The translations under genes were made by a program, and so were the position numbers. The notes under the pieces are model-generated. The model saw only the letters and a list, made by a program, of their open reading frames with translations. It was not told the DNA's origin and ran no database searches. A stretch of 57,476 bases of DNA from Planctomycetota bacterium (GTDB lineage: Bacteria > Planctomycetota > Planctomycetia > Gemmatales > Gemmataceae). This document shows, in pieces, positions 42,596 through 50,535 of this stretch; position 1 is the stretch's first letter; every line of letters begins with the position of its first letter. Where the stretch lies: NCBI GenBank assembly GCA_021413735.1, contig JAIOPV010000290.1, forward strand, positions 1 to 57,476, given 5' to 3'.

Positions 42596-44371
42596 CTACT
42601 TCTTCTCGAGCGGACCCAGGTATTCCAACTCGACGTAGTGAGCGCCACGGGTTTTCTTCGCAAGCGACACGGTCGCCTTCAGGTAGGCGTCGCCTGCTTC
42701 CAGGCCCATCGATGTCGATTCCTTGTCCTTGAATGTTCCCTTACTTGGACCGTCACTCACGAACGTGGTCTCGCCATCGGTGTCAGAGCGGAGGATGGTG
42801 AAACCGTCGAACTCGCCGGGGGCCCACAACGTAACGCGATACTTCCCGGCACGCGCCACCTTGATTTCCCAGTGTCCTTCGCTGTCGGCGTTCCAGCCCG
42901 CTTTCGGGCCGCGCCAGTCCTGGCGACTCAATCGCACTGGGTTCTCCTTTTCGCTGCCGACGATGATTCGCGGCGGCGTGAACCCCTTCTTCGTCACGTC
43001 CGCGAACCACTCCTCATACTCCTTCTTCAATTCCGCGACGATCTCGGGCTTCGCGGCGGCGATGTCCTTTTCCTCGAACGGATCGTTCTCGATGTCGAAG
43101 AGTTCGAACTTCGGCTGCCACTTCGGACCGGGTGCGACGCCGTTCGCCTGCACGAGTTTGTACTGTGGATTGCGAGCTGCGAATGCTCGGTACTTTTCGG
43201 GTTCGTCGCCGCGGTGCCACTGGAAGAACAGCGTGCGGTGCGGTCGGAACGAAACCGGTTTCTGCAATTCGGGTAACAGGCTCCTGCCGTCGAACTCCGC
43301 GTCGGTTTTGACATCACACGCGGCAAGCAATGTCGGTGTCACGTCGATGTGAGCAGATGGGTAATCCATCACTCTGCCAGCCTTCAAGTGTTCGCCCCAC
43401 CGAACGTAGCACGGCACGCGAATGCCGCCTTCGTAGACGCTCGCCTTGCGATTGCGAAGCCCGCCGTTGTAGCGTGCGGCGTCGGGGCCATTGTCCGTCA
43501 TGAAGATCACAATCGTGTTGTCGGCCACCTTCGCATCGTTGAGTGCCTTCATCATGCGGCCAAAGTTCGTGTCGATGTTCTCGACCATGCCGTAAACGCG
43601 GGCAATGTTATCGGGATCGGGTTTGCCTGGCCCCCACGGTTGGCCCGCCTTCGGGAACGCTTTCTCCGTGAGATCGAGTTTGCGATATGGTGCCGCGAGT
43701 TCGTCGGGAACTTGAAGTGGCCCGTGCGGAGCGTTGAACGCGACATACGCGAAGAACGGCTTCTTGCTTTCGGCAGACATGAACTTCACGGCCGCGTCGG
43801 TGAATACGTCGGTGCAATAGCCTTTCGTCTTCACTTCCTTGCCGTTCTGGGTCAGGATCGGGTCGAAGTACGCGGTCTTCCACTCCATGAGCGGATTGTC
43901 GGAGGGTTGAGCGAGCCCGCCGCCCCGACTCCAGAGCGTTTCCTGAAAGCCGCGATCTTCGGGACGCAGCGGGTAGTTATCGCCGAGGTGCCATTTGCCG
44001 AACAACCCCGTGCGATAGCCCGCTGCCGCGAGGTATTCGGGAAGCGTCTTCACGTCGGGCCGCATCAGCGAACGCCCGAGGAACGTGTCCACGATGCCGG
44101 TGCGGTAGTTGTACTGCCCGGTGAGCAAGCTCGACCGCGTTGGCGAACACACGGGGCAAACGTAAAAGTTCTTGAGCCGCACCGATTCCTGGGTGAAGGC
44201 GTCGAATTTCGGCGTCTTGATGACGGGGTTGCCATGCACACCGAGGTCACCGTAGCCTTGGTCGTCGGTGATGATGATGACGATGTTCGGCGGGCGTGCT
44301 TCATCGGCAGCGCAAAGTGTGGTGTCGTGCAGAACGAGCGTGCCGAGTGCGAGGCAGCAAAAGCGGAACAT
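42596..44371 (-). CDS. Secreted arylsulfatase-type sulfatase
   Basis: 591 residues from the ATG at 44371; the frame runs on upstream through a palindromic repeat and is not coding there. Signal peptide MFRFCCLALGTLVLHDTTLC AAD. Metal motif IIITDDQGYGDLG (Asp36, Asp37 area) and the formylglycine motif CSPTR, Cys75-x-Pro-x-Arg79, which needs a maturation enzyme not found in the window. Further family strings: GKWHLGDNYPLRPEDRGF, FFAYVAFNAPHGPLQVP, IVIFMTDNGPDAARYNGG and RVPCYVRWGEHLKAG. A C-terminal beta domain (from about 480) follows. Typical of planctomycetes that degrade sulfated polysaccharides. Confidence 0.93.
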   Translation of the reverse strand: MFRFCCLALGTLVLHDTTLCAADEARPPNIVIIITDDQGYGDLGVHGNPVIKTPKFDAFTQESVRLKNFYVCPVCSPTRSSLLTGQYNYRTGIVDTFLGRSLMRPDVKTLPEYLAAAGYRTGLFGKWHLGDNYPLRPEDRGFQETLWSRGGGLAQPSDNPLMEWKTAYFDPILTQNGKEVKTKGYCTDVFTDAAVKFMSAESKKPFFAYVAFNAPHGPLQVPDELAAPYRKLDLTEKAFPKAGQPWGPGKPDPDNIARVYGMVENIDTNFGRMMKALNDAKVADNTIVIFMTDNGPDAARYNGGLRNRKASVYEGGIRVPCYVRWGEHLKAGRVMDYPSAHIDVTPTLLAACDVKTDAEFDGRSLLPELQKPVSFRPHRTLFFQWHRGDEPEKYRAFAARNPQYKLVQANGVAPGPKWQPKFELFDIENDPFEEKDIAAAKPEIVAELKKEYEEWFADVTKKGFTPPRIIVGSEKENPVRLSRQDWRGPKAGWNADSEGHWEIKVARAGKYRVTLWAPGEFDGFTILRSDTDGETTFVSDGPSKGTFKDKESTSMGLEAGDAYLKATVSLAKKTRGAHYVELEYLGPLEKK

Positions 44372-44625
44372 GGGAATGCCTTGCGAGGAAAGGTGCAGCA
44401 GAGGCGATCGTCGCGATATATTAACCCAACGCCGCCGCGACAGCATCGAGGAAACACCGTGCCCGAACCGCGTTCGCCCGAGACGGACCCCAACGAAATC
44501 AGCCTCGAAGAGTGGATCGCTTCGTGCCAAAGTTGCTGTGGCATCGAGCCTGAATCGTGGCGAGAGCCGCAACCACCCGCGAGCGAACCGACGGGCAACG
44601 CGGTACAATCCACTACTGGTATTCT

Positions 44626-44758
44626 GCCCTCTCCTCTTGCAGGAGAGGGTGGCCGGGCTTCGCGGCCGGGTGAGTAGGTAAAGCCTCAATAACTGCAACG
44701 CCTTTACCCCCTCACCCGCTCACTTCGTTCGCTGCCCTCTCCCGCAAGGGGAGAGGGC
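44626..44758. repeat. Palindromic element (CTCTCCC family), copy before the PAS/AAA+ operon
   Basis: 133 bp with inverted ends 44626-44649 and 44735-44758 (core CTCTCCTCTTGCAGGAGAG and CTCTCCCGCAAGGGGAGAG). The middle has GGGCTTCGCGGCCGGGTGAG and CCCCTCACCCGCTCACTTCG. It lies 28 bases upstream of the operon start at 44787, so promoter or leader effects are possible. Confidence 0.85.
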
Positions 44759-44786
44759 GAAGACAATCCCGTGACCGGGTTCACCG

Positions 44787-46154
44787 ATGGCTGAACCGCC
44801 AGAACCGAACCGCAAAGGACGACCACGCGGGTCGGGTTCGTTCGCGTGGCGGGCGTTCTTCCAACAATCGACCACGCCCGTCTTCGTCCTCGGCAAAGGC
44901 CGCAGGCTCCGCTTCGCGAATGCCGCGTGTGAAACGCTGATCGGCATGGAGCTCGCCGACGCCCTCGGAATGGTCTGCTCTGAACGCCGACACAGTTCCC
45001 CGTTGGCCGCTGCTCTCGCACCCACCCCTGAAGCCCAAGCCGGCAAGCCCGACAAAGTTCGACGTGCCGCCCCGACGGGTCGCAGTGGTCCGCCGTGGTG
45101 GGACATCTCGTTCATGCCGCTGTCGGGCGAAGACGGACTCATCGGCATCGTGGGCTACATCACGGTCGTTGGCGAAGCGATTCCGAGTACTCCGAAGCGA
45201 GTTCCGGCGAGCATCACCACGCTTCGCGAGAAGCACGCTGGCCAATTCACGTTCGACCTGTTCGCGGGAACGTCGGCCACATCGGTTCGCCTTGCCGCAC
45301 AGCTCAGACACGCAGCCGAATCGACCGCGCCGCTGTGGCTGATCGGCGAACGCGGCTCCGGAAAGGAAACCGCTGCCCGTGCGATTCACCACAACGGGAA
45401 GCGTCGAAACGCCGCGTTTGTGGGCCTCGATTGTGCAGGGTTGCAGCCATATCTGCTCGAAAGCCTGCTGTTCGGGCACGGCAGCATTCTCGGCACCGAT
45501 CACGTCGGCACGCTGTATCTGAAAGACCCGTCGGCGTTGCCCCGCGATCTGCAACAACGACTCGCCGAACTATTCCTTCAGAGCGCTCCCGGCACGCCGC
45601 GTCTCATCTCGGGGTCAACGCTGACAGCGGGCGAATTGGTTGGTGAAGGCAAACTTGTGCCGACCTTCCATACAGCGCTGTCGGTGCTGGAAATCACGGT
45701 GCCGTCGCTGCGTGAACGTCTCGCGGAGTTAGCTCGGTTCGTGTCGCACTTCGTGCCCGCTGCCGTTGTGGAATCGGGCGTGCTCGATGTGCTTCGAGTG
45801 CAGCTGTGGCCGGGGAACTTGCGGGAACTCGCCGACACGTTGGCCGAAGCCGCGACGCTCGCCACTGACGGTCCGTTGAAGACCGAACACTTGCCGCGTG
45901 AGTTGCGAGTGCGTGCGGGACTCGCTCCGTTGGTGGCGTCGAAACCGCTGCCACTCGACGCGATTCTCGAAGCGGTCGAAAAGCGGCTCATCATGCTCGC
46001 GATGCGAAAGACGAACAATCACCAAGGGAAGGCGGCGGAATTGCTTGGCGTATTTCGGGCAAGACTTGGCCGACGCCTCGAAGCGTTAAAAGTACCGTTT
46101 AGCGGCAGCCCCGCTGGGGCGGCCCCTAACCACTCGCCGAAACCACAACAATGA
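44787..46154 (+). CDS. PAS plus degenerate sigma-54-activator-like AAA+ protein
   Basis: 455 residues. The N-terminus (20-130) looks like a PAS domain: FFQQSTTPVFVLGKGRRLRF, ANAACETLIGMELADALG, WWDISFMPLSGEDGLIGIVG. The AAA+ domain (about 155-375) resembles NtrC-type proteins: Walker A GERGSGKE at 187-194 and LLESLLFGHG at 224-232. But the GAFTGA loop that contacts sigma-54 is missing, and Walker B reads GTLYLKD instead of GTLFLDE, with the Asp-Glu pair changed. LRERLAEL and WPGNLRELADTL are kept. A Fis-type helix-turn-helix (about 395-435: KTNNHQGKAAELLGV) ends the domain order. It probably binds DNA but cannot act as a standard activator. Its stop overlaps the next start (ATGA). Confidence 0.8.
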   Translation: MAEPPEPNRKGRPRGSGSFAWRAFFQQSTTPVFVLGKGRRLRFANAACETLIGMELADALGMVCSERRHSSPLAAALAPTPEAQAGKPDKVRRAAPTGRSGPPWWDISFMPLSGEDGLIGIVGYITVVGEAIPSTPKRVPASITTLREKHAGQFTFDLFAGTSATSVRLAAQLRHAAESTAPLWLIGERGSGKETAARAIHHNGKRRNAAFVGLDCAGLQPYLLESLLFGHGSILGTDHVGTLYLKDPSALPRDLQQRLAELFLQSAPGTPRLISGSTLTAGELVGEGKLVPTFHTALSVLEITVPSLRERLAELARFVSHFVPAAVVESGVLDVLRVQLWPGNLRELADTLAEAATLATDGPLKTEHLPRELRVRAGLAPLVASKPLPLDAILEAVEKRLIMLAMRKTNNHQGKAAELLGVFRARLGRRLEALKVPFSGSPAGAAPNHSPKPQQ

Positions 46155-46648
46155 AATCTCCCCGCATGGTCGTCCTCGAACTGGATGGCTGGCTCGCGAG
46201 GCAACTCCGCGAACTCGCTACCGAAAGTCGTTGGCTCATCCGTGCGGTGCGTGGTGTTGACACCGCGTTGTCACTGGTGTTGGAACGGTCGCCGGCGGTG
46301 TTACTCGTGCAGTTCGAGCCGAGTGAAGATAAGCCGTCGCTGCTTACACTGATCGCGGACGTCCACCGACTCGCCCCGGATGTGCCGGTCGTGGCGGTCG
46401 CGGACTCGAAACTGCCCGATGCGGAACGTGCTGCGTGGACAGCCGCGCTGCTCGATCTCGGTGCGAGATATGTGCTGTTCCCGCCGCTCACGAAGTCGGT
46501 ACTGGAGGATGTCGTAAGCGGCCTGCTCACGGCTGCGATTCGGCGAGTGACGGGCGAAGAGCCAGCGTTGCCGTTGCCGCGTCCTGTGGTTCCAACGAAG
46601 CCCGCAGAAACGGTGATTGATCTGGCCGACGAGGACGTGGAAGCGTGA
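46151..46648 (+). CDS. Receiver-like protein lacking the phosphoacceptor aspartate
   Basis: 165 residues. The start at 46151 overlaps the previous stop. Residues 1-120 follow the alpha/beta pattern of a response-regulator receiver: MVVLELDGWLARQLRELATE, AVLLVQFEPSEDKPSLLTLI, DVPVVAVADSK, and DLGARYVLFPPLTKSVLEDV. The strand where the phospho-Asp should sit reads LLVQFEP, so Gln54 replaces Asp, and the acidic pair after strand 1 is reduced to LELD. It is thus a pseudo-receiver that probably works by protein contact. A Pro/Glu-rich tail follows. The stop overlaps the ferredoxin start (GTGA). Confidence 0.75.
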   Translation: MKSPRMVVLELDGWLARQLRELATESRWLIRAVRGVDTALSLVLERSPAVLLVQFEPSEDKPSLLTLIADVHRLAPDVPVVAVADSKLPDAERAAWTAALLDLGARYVLFPPLTKSVLEDVVSGLLTAAIRRVTGEEPALPLPRPVVPTKPAETVIDLADEDVEA

Positions 46649-46866
46649 ACGTGACTGCGGAATTGCCCGTGGTGAACGCGGCTCGCTGCACTGGTTGCGG
46701 CGACTGCGTTGCCGTGTGCCCGACGGATTGCCTGGCGATGTCGGGACGTGTGCCCTGGTTGCCGCGCCCGCTCGATTGCGTCGAATGTTCGGCGTGCATG
46801 CTGGTGTGCCCGGCGGATGCAATCCAATTGTTGAGTCTCGCCCAATTCCTCGAAGACTCGGATTAG
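46645..46866 (+). CDS. Two-cluster [4Fe-4S] ferredoxin
   Basis: 73 residues with a GTG start overlapping the previous stop. Two CxxCxxCxxxCP motifs are complete: CTGCGDCVAVCPTDC (Cys15-Cys25) and CVECSACMLVCPADA. Between them is a GRVPWLPRPLD stretch. This is a bacterial 8Fe-8S ferredoxin, a low-potential electron carrier. Its coupling to a PAS/AAA+ regulator and a pseudo-receiver is unusual and suggests redox input to that regulator, or simply that the regulator serves the ferredoxin's pathway. The operon ends at the hairpin 46902-46929. Confidence 0.93.
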   Translation: MNVTAELPVVNAARCTGCGDCVAVCPTDCLAMSGRVPWLPRPLDCVECSACMLVCPADAIQLLSLAQFLEDSD

Positions 46867-46901
46867 GCTCGCCTTTTGGTGTCACACAATCACCAAAGCG
46901 A

Positions 46902-46929
46902 AACGCCGGTGGGGCAACCCACCGGCGTT
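46902..46929. terminator. Bidirectional hairpin between ferredoxin operon and ECF gene
   Basis: AACGCCGGTGGG (46902-46913) pairs perfectly with 46918-46929 around a GCAA loop (a GNRA tetraloop). It lies 36 bases after the ferredoxin stop and 106 bases from the convergent ECF stop. There is a TTTTGG tract ahead of it at 46874. Confidence 0.75.
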
Positions 46930-47034
46930 CGCGTCACGGGATCGGATTTACATTGGCGGGCGGCGAACGCGTTCGCTGCTCCGGGAATCGAAGCAGTGAG
47001 TGTTACCCCACCGCCCGCCGTGGATCACGACAAC

Positions 47035-47631
47035 TCAAACGCTCGCCAACTCAACCGACAACCCAGCGAACCGCTCCGCCAGGTTCGGGTCGATCAACTC
47101 CAACGCATCCTTCAAACGCTGACGAGCAACGTGCAGACGTCGCTTGATGGTCCCCGTCGGAACCTCAAACTCCCGAGCCATCTGCTTCAGGCTCCGGCCA
47201 CGGATGTAGAACGCCTCCAGCGTCTGACGATCAAGCGGCTTCAACTCGGCCAGGCCAAGCTTCAACTGCTCAACCGCCTCGCCAACTTCGAGCGCCTCTT
47301 CCGGGCTTCGCTCGTGCGTCATCACAGCATCGAGCATCTCCGGATCAGCCCCGAACAGCGGGCCTTTCCGGGTCAACCGGTTGATCGCCATTCGAGCCGT
47401 GATTCGCCGCAACCAGCCAGCGAAGCACCGAGGATCACGCAGTTGCGGCAACTTCCGCATCGCGTGAACGAACACATCCTGCGCCAGTTCCTGCGCCTCA
47501 AGCGGATCCCGAACGCGGCTGAGCGCCATCGCGTAGACGCTATTCTGGAACCGAACAACCAACTCCCCATACGCTTCCCGATCGCCAGTCTTTGCCTTCT
47601 CGACCAGCACGGTGATCTCATTCCAGCTCAT
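47035..47631 (-). CDS. ECF sigma factor
   Basis: 198 residues from the ATG at 47631 with AGGA upstream; the open frame above it is not coding-like. Region 2: YGELVVRFQNSVYAMALSRV and DPLEAQELAQDVFVHAMRKL. Region 4: GLAELKPLDRQTLEAFYIRG and LKQMAREFEVPTGTIKRRLH with a clear helix-turn-helix. It has no C-terminal extension and no adjacent anti-sigma gene, unlike the other two sigma factors of the window. An imperfect palindrome around 47681-47694 lies 50-65 bases upstream of the start and might be an operator. Confidence 0.92.
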   Translation of the reverse strand: MSWNEITVLVEKAKTGDREAYGELVVRFQNSVYAMALSRVRDPLEAQELAQDVFVHAMRKLPQLRDPRCFAGWLRRITARMAINRLTRKGPLFGADPEMLDAVMTHERSPEEALEVGEAVEQLKLGLAELKPLDRQTLEAFYIRGRSLKQMAREFEVPTGTIKRRLHVARQRLKDALELIDPNLAERFAGLSVELASV

Positions 47632-48218
47632 GATTGGATTCCTGTCCCGATCCCGTGATTGCTTCACAGGCAAATCCGAACACGGCATGCCGTGCTCCAT
47701 TTGCCGACTGGCCCGCAGGACTGGTTGGGAGGCGGCCCGCCCCAGGATCAGAGGAAGGGGGGCCGAACATCTCCCGCTCAGGCGGTCCACACATTCCAGT
47801 TCCGCGACCAACCCCTCAAGCGCCTCCTTCATGACGAAGGGACATCGAGGTTGAACATCATCGCGAACCGAAACGGGGTATCCCGCAGCGGCTTCTCGCC
47901 CTTGAAGGTGAAGACAGGGGTGCCTCAGTACAGCACATGCGTTGGTAGGATTCGCGAAACGACTGGGGCGACGTGCAACCCCGTCTGTCTCGTGACACCA
48001 GCGCACCGTGTGACCGGCGACGCCTCCGACAACCCAATCAGGGACCAGCGTGGTTAGGGTTCGATTTCCTGGTGGTGACCAACCGACTTCGCGCGCAACG
48101 ACATCTGGTTGTGCTTCTGGACTCGCGTCTCAAGGTGAATGTGAACCTGCGTTCGCATTCAGACGACGAGCTTTCGAGGTCAATCCGGGGGTCGTGTTAC
48201 GTTAAGCCGTGGGTCACC
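47632..48218. other. Intergenic region upstream of the ECF gene; palindrome at 47681-47694
   Basis: I see no credible gene in these 587 bases; open frames here have unlikely composition. CACGGCATGCCGTG at 47681-47694 is a perfect 14-base palindrome, flanked by GCAAAT (47670-47675) and ATTTGC (47699-47704), which are inverted but one base off symmetry. This is the best operator candidate for the minus-strand ECF gene. Confidence 0.4.
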
Positions 48219-48746
48219 TCACTTTCCGGCTGCCGACGCCGAGCTGACTTCCCGTATCGCGTCTCGTTTGTCGTGTAACCGTCGGAGCGATTGGCAGTCG
48301 CGTCCAAAGCGGTCCTGGCGACAGAGTTCGCGGGAAAAGTCTGCTCGGCTAGTTCCGTCGATCAGGGTTACCTCGCGGGTAAATCCTGTCGGCGGCGTTC
48401 GTGTTGCTCTTGGCCATCCCCTCGTGATCTCCACGAGAGAAGAGGCACTTGGCGACTCGAACCGGCTTGCCGAACTACCAGGGAAACATCCGGGCGAACT
48501 TTCCGGGGGCACAGCATCGCGATCCGCTAGCGTCTGCTCTCGCATTCGCATGGCGGACAACTCTTCCTGTGACCGGACCTGTTCGGGTTCCGGATTATGG
48601 GGCGTTGAGAATTGCCCCAAGGACAGGTTGTCCGTCGGATAGTTTGCGACGCCGCGACCCAGACCGATGCGATCGGCCGAGATGGCCAGCTTCACGCCGG
48701 TCACCTTCGCGGTCTTCTGCACCAGAGTCTTCAGGGTCTTAAGCAT
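48219..48746 (-). CDS. Hypothetical protein with strong ribosome binding site
   Basis: 175 residues. The ATG at 48746 is preceded by GGAGG with a 7-base gap, the main reason to believe it. The N-terminus MLKTLKTLVQKTAKVTGVKL is amphipathic and basic, followed by ISADRIGLGRGVANYPTDN and a polar region rich in Ser, Arg and Glu (SSPGCFPGSSASRFESPSAS). Composition of the C-terminal half is unusual for this region, so the real gene could be shorter or frame-broken. No domain recognised. It is upstream of a gene-poor stretch. Confidence 0.45.
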   Translation of the reverse strand: MLKTLKTLVQKTAKVTGVKLAISADRIGLGRGVANYPTDNLSLGQFSTPHNPEPEQVRSQEELSAMRMREQTLADRDAVPPESSPGCFPGSSASRFESPSASSLVEITRGWPRATRTPPTGFTREVTLIDGTSRADFSRELCRQDRFGRDCQSLRRLHDKRDAIREVSSASAAGK

Positions 48747-49399
48747 TGCAATCCCTCCGACAGAGTGGGTGGAACTCTCGTGAGAGAGGCACCCGAGGAT
48801 GAAAGTTAGGAGATCATCTGAAACGGTTAAGGGTGAAAACGGTTAAGGGTGAACGGGTTACGGTAAATTCAACGCGGAACGCGGGCTGGGTTTCTCCCGA
48901 TTCCGGATGAGTGACTGTACCACCATCCGAATCAGTTCGCAACCCGCTCGCGTTCACGAATGAGAGCACGACCTCTCGCGTTCTCGTTCATCAAACGGGG
49001 CCGAACCCCGCTGCGGTTACTCCTCTCAGACGCCGAGCCATACACCGAGGTTCGCGCAGTTCGCCATTTTCTTTTGGGAAAATTCTTCGAGTGAGCGATT
49101 GGGGAGTCAAGCGAGGTGTGTGCTTCTCATCGTTTCCAGGCGGTCTGCCCACCCCACGCCTGAAAACCGGACTGCAATTTCGGAGGTTCTTGCACATCCG
49201 AACCAAGATTCCGAAGCCCCCGGATAATTGTTCGCGCAAGTTGAGTCAAAAATCGCGTTTTCTGTGGATTGGCGGAATTATTGCATCCCGCCAATTGCCT
49301 CGCACCCACGTTCGAGTCCCGTTTTGGGCTTCTGGAACTCCTGCCTGCCGCCCGCTCTCTGGAAGCTGAAGCGAGACGAACACCCAAAGGAGGACATCC
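48747..49399. other. Gene-poor region with a 16-bp tandem repeat
   Basis: No convincing gene. A perfect 16-base direct repeat AACGGTTAAGGGTGAA occurs at 48822-48837 and 48838-48853. The rest contains only short frames of unlikely composition (for example 48911-49369). The right end should carry the promoter of the gene at 49400, which has AAAGGAGG just ahead of its ATG. Confidence 0.45.
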
Positions 49400-50404
49400 A
49401 TGTTCGCCCTCGTTCTGTGCGTCTTCACTGCGACCGCACAAGTTGCGAACGACCCCGTCGTCGCAATCCAAGCGAAGTATCCCGTGACTCGGGTGACCCT
49501 CACCACGAATCTCGGGACCAACATTTACTACACGATTCCTCTGAATGCGCCGCCCGAATTACGGCGAGCGGTCAAAATTGTCGAACTCGCCGAGCGAGAC
49601 GTCCTGATTTCGGAAGGGTTGCAACAGCTCAAACTGGAGATCGTGAAGAACGAACGGAAGCTGGAAGCACTGCGAACGAATTTCCTCGCAGCGGGTCTGC
49701 AACCTTCCCCCGGCAATGGCTTCGGCAACGCAGGTCCAGGCAGCAGGTCTGGCCGATACTACATGGCCACTCCGCCCTATCTGCCCGAATCGTCCCTCAG
49801 AACATTTCTCTCCGCGAATCTCGCAATGGAAGCGTCAACCGAGCGGGCCTTGCGGGCCCTCGATAATCTGGCCAACGCTCAGTATCAATTGCATCGCGTC
49901 TGGATCGACCTCGCGTTTCCCGAACGCAAAGCTCAGGACAAAGCCGCGGCTGTCGCTCCAGTTCCAGCGGTTGAGCCTGTCAACAAAGAGATAATCAGTG
50001 CGCCCATCGTCCAGAATCCCCCGACCTTTAAGCCAGCACTCAGGCAACTCCCACCCCCCAACCCTCCTGCAATCAAAGAGAACATCAAGGCGCTGACTTT
50101 CGATGAGGCCACCAATCTGGCCAATGCTCTCGCAATCGCAGATCAGGAAGTTCAAAAGCGACTTGAGGCAGCGGCAGCGAAGCGGGATGAAGCCATCAAG
50201 CGAGTTGTCCAAGCGGAATCGGCCGACAAGGTGGCCATCCGGCGAGAATTTGAAGCTGCCAGCAAGGCCTATTCGATCGTGTTACACGAAAGTCGGGCGA
50301 TTCGACAACGATGGACTGCAGCATCGGAACGGGTCATCGAACTCTCGCCACGTCTTTCGGTCAGCCCCGGCGAAGATAAGCCGGTGCCCGTCAGCCGCCC
50401 TTGA
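49400..50404 (+). CDS. Secreted coiled-coil hypothetical protein
   Basis: 334 residues with AAAGGAGG before the ATG. A very short signal sequence (MFALVLCVFTATAQVAN). Residues 60-100 and 240-330 are strongly helical and charged: RRAVKIVELAERDVLISEGL, LKLEIVKNERKLEALRTNFL, and later ADQEVQKRLEAAAAKRDEAI. A Gly/Ser-rich spacer and a Pro-rich linker (APVPAVEPVNK, PPPNPPAIKEN) separate the helical parts. The layout suggests a periplasmic coiled-coil or adaptor protein. No known family assigned. It converges on the protease gene with the hairpin 50446-50503 between. Confidence 0.7.
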   Translation: MFALVLCVFTATAQVANDPVVAIQAKYPVTRVTLTTNLGTNIYYTIPLNAPPELRRAVKIVELAERDVLISEGLQQLKLEIVKNERKLEALRTNFLAAGLQPSPGNGFGNAGPGSRSGRYYMATPPYLPESSLRTFLSANLAMEASTERALRALDNLANAQYQLHRVWIDLAFPERKAQDKAAAVAPVPAVEPVNKEIISAPIVQNPPTFKPALRQLPPPNPPAIKENIKALTFDEATNLANALAIADQEVQKRLEAAAAKRDEAIKRVVQAESADKVAIRREFEAASKAYSIVLHESRAIRQRWTAASERVIELSPRLSVSPGEDKPVPVSRP

Positions 50405-50445
50405 TCGAGTCACGCTTGCAGCGTTTGGTTTGTAACGTTTTCCAA

Positions 50446-50503
50446 CGAGCCGCGACCGCAAGGAAGCGGGATACGTCCACCGCTCCCTTGCGGTCGCGGC
50501 TCG
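50446..50503. terminator. 24-bp hairpin between convergent genes
   Basis: Arms 50446-50469 and 50480-50503 pair over 24 bases with a single G-U-type position (left arm CGAGCCGCGACCGCAAGG). Loop 10 bases. It separates the plus gene ending at 50404 from the minus gene ending at 50536. Confidence 0.75.
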
Positions 50504-50535
50504 CTCAGAAGTTACACCCAACCACCGCCGACTGC

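Noticed and set aside
39565..42663. Possible CRISPR-like or satellite array from the 72-bp periodicity
   Set aside because: The period is that of 24-residue leucine-rich repeats in two intact plus-strand genes; there are no constant repeats with unique spacers.
48911..49369. 152-codon plus-strand frame
   Set aside because: Unlikely composition (many Ser/Arg/Pro, no ribosome site) in a gene-poor stretch.
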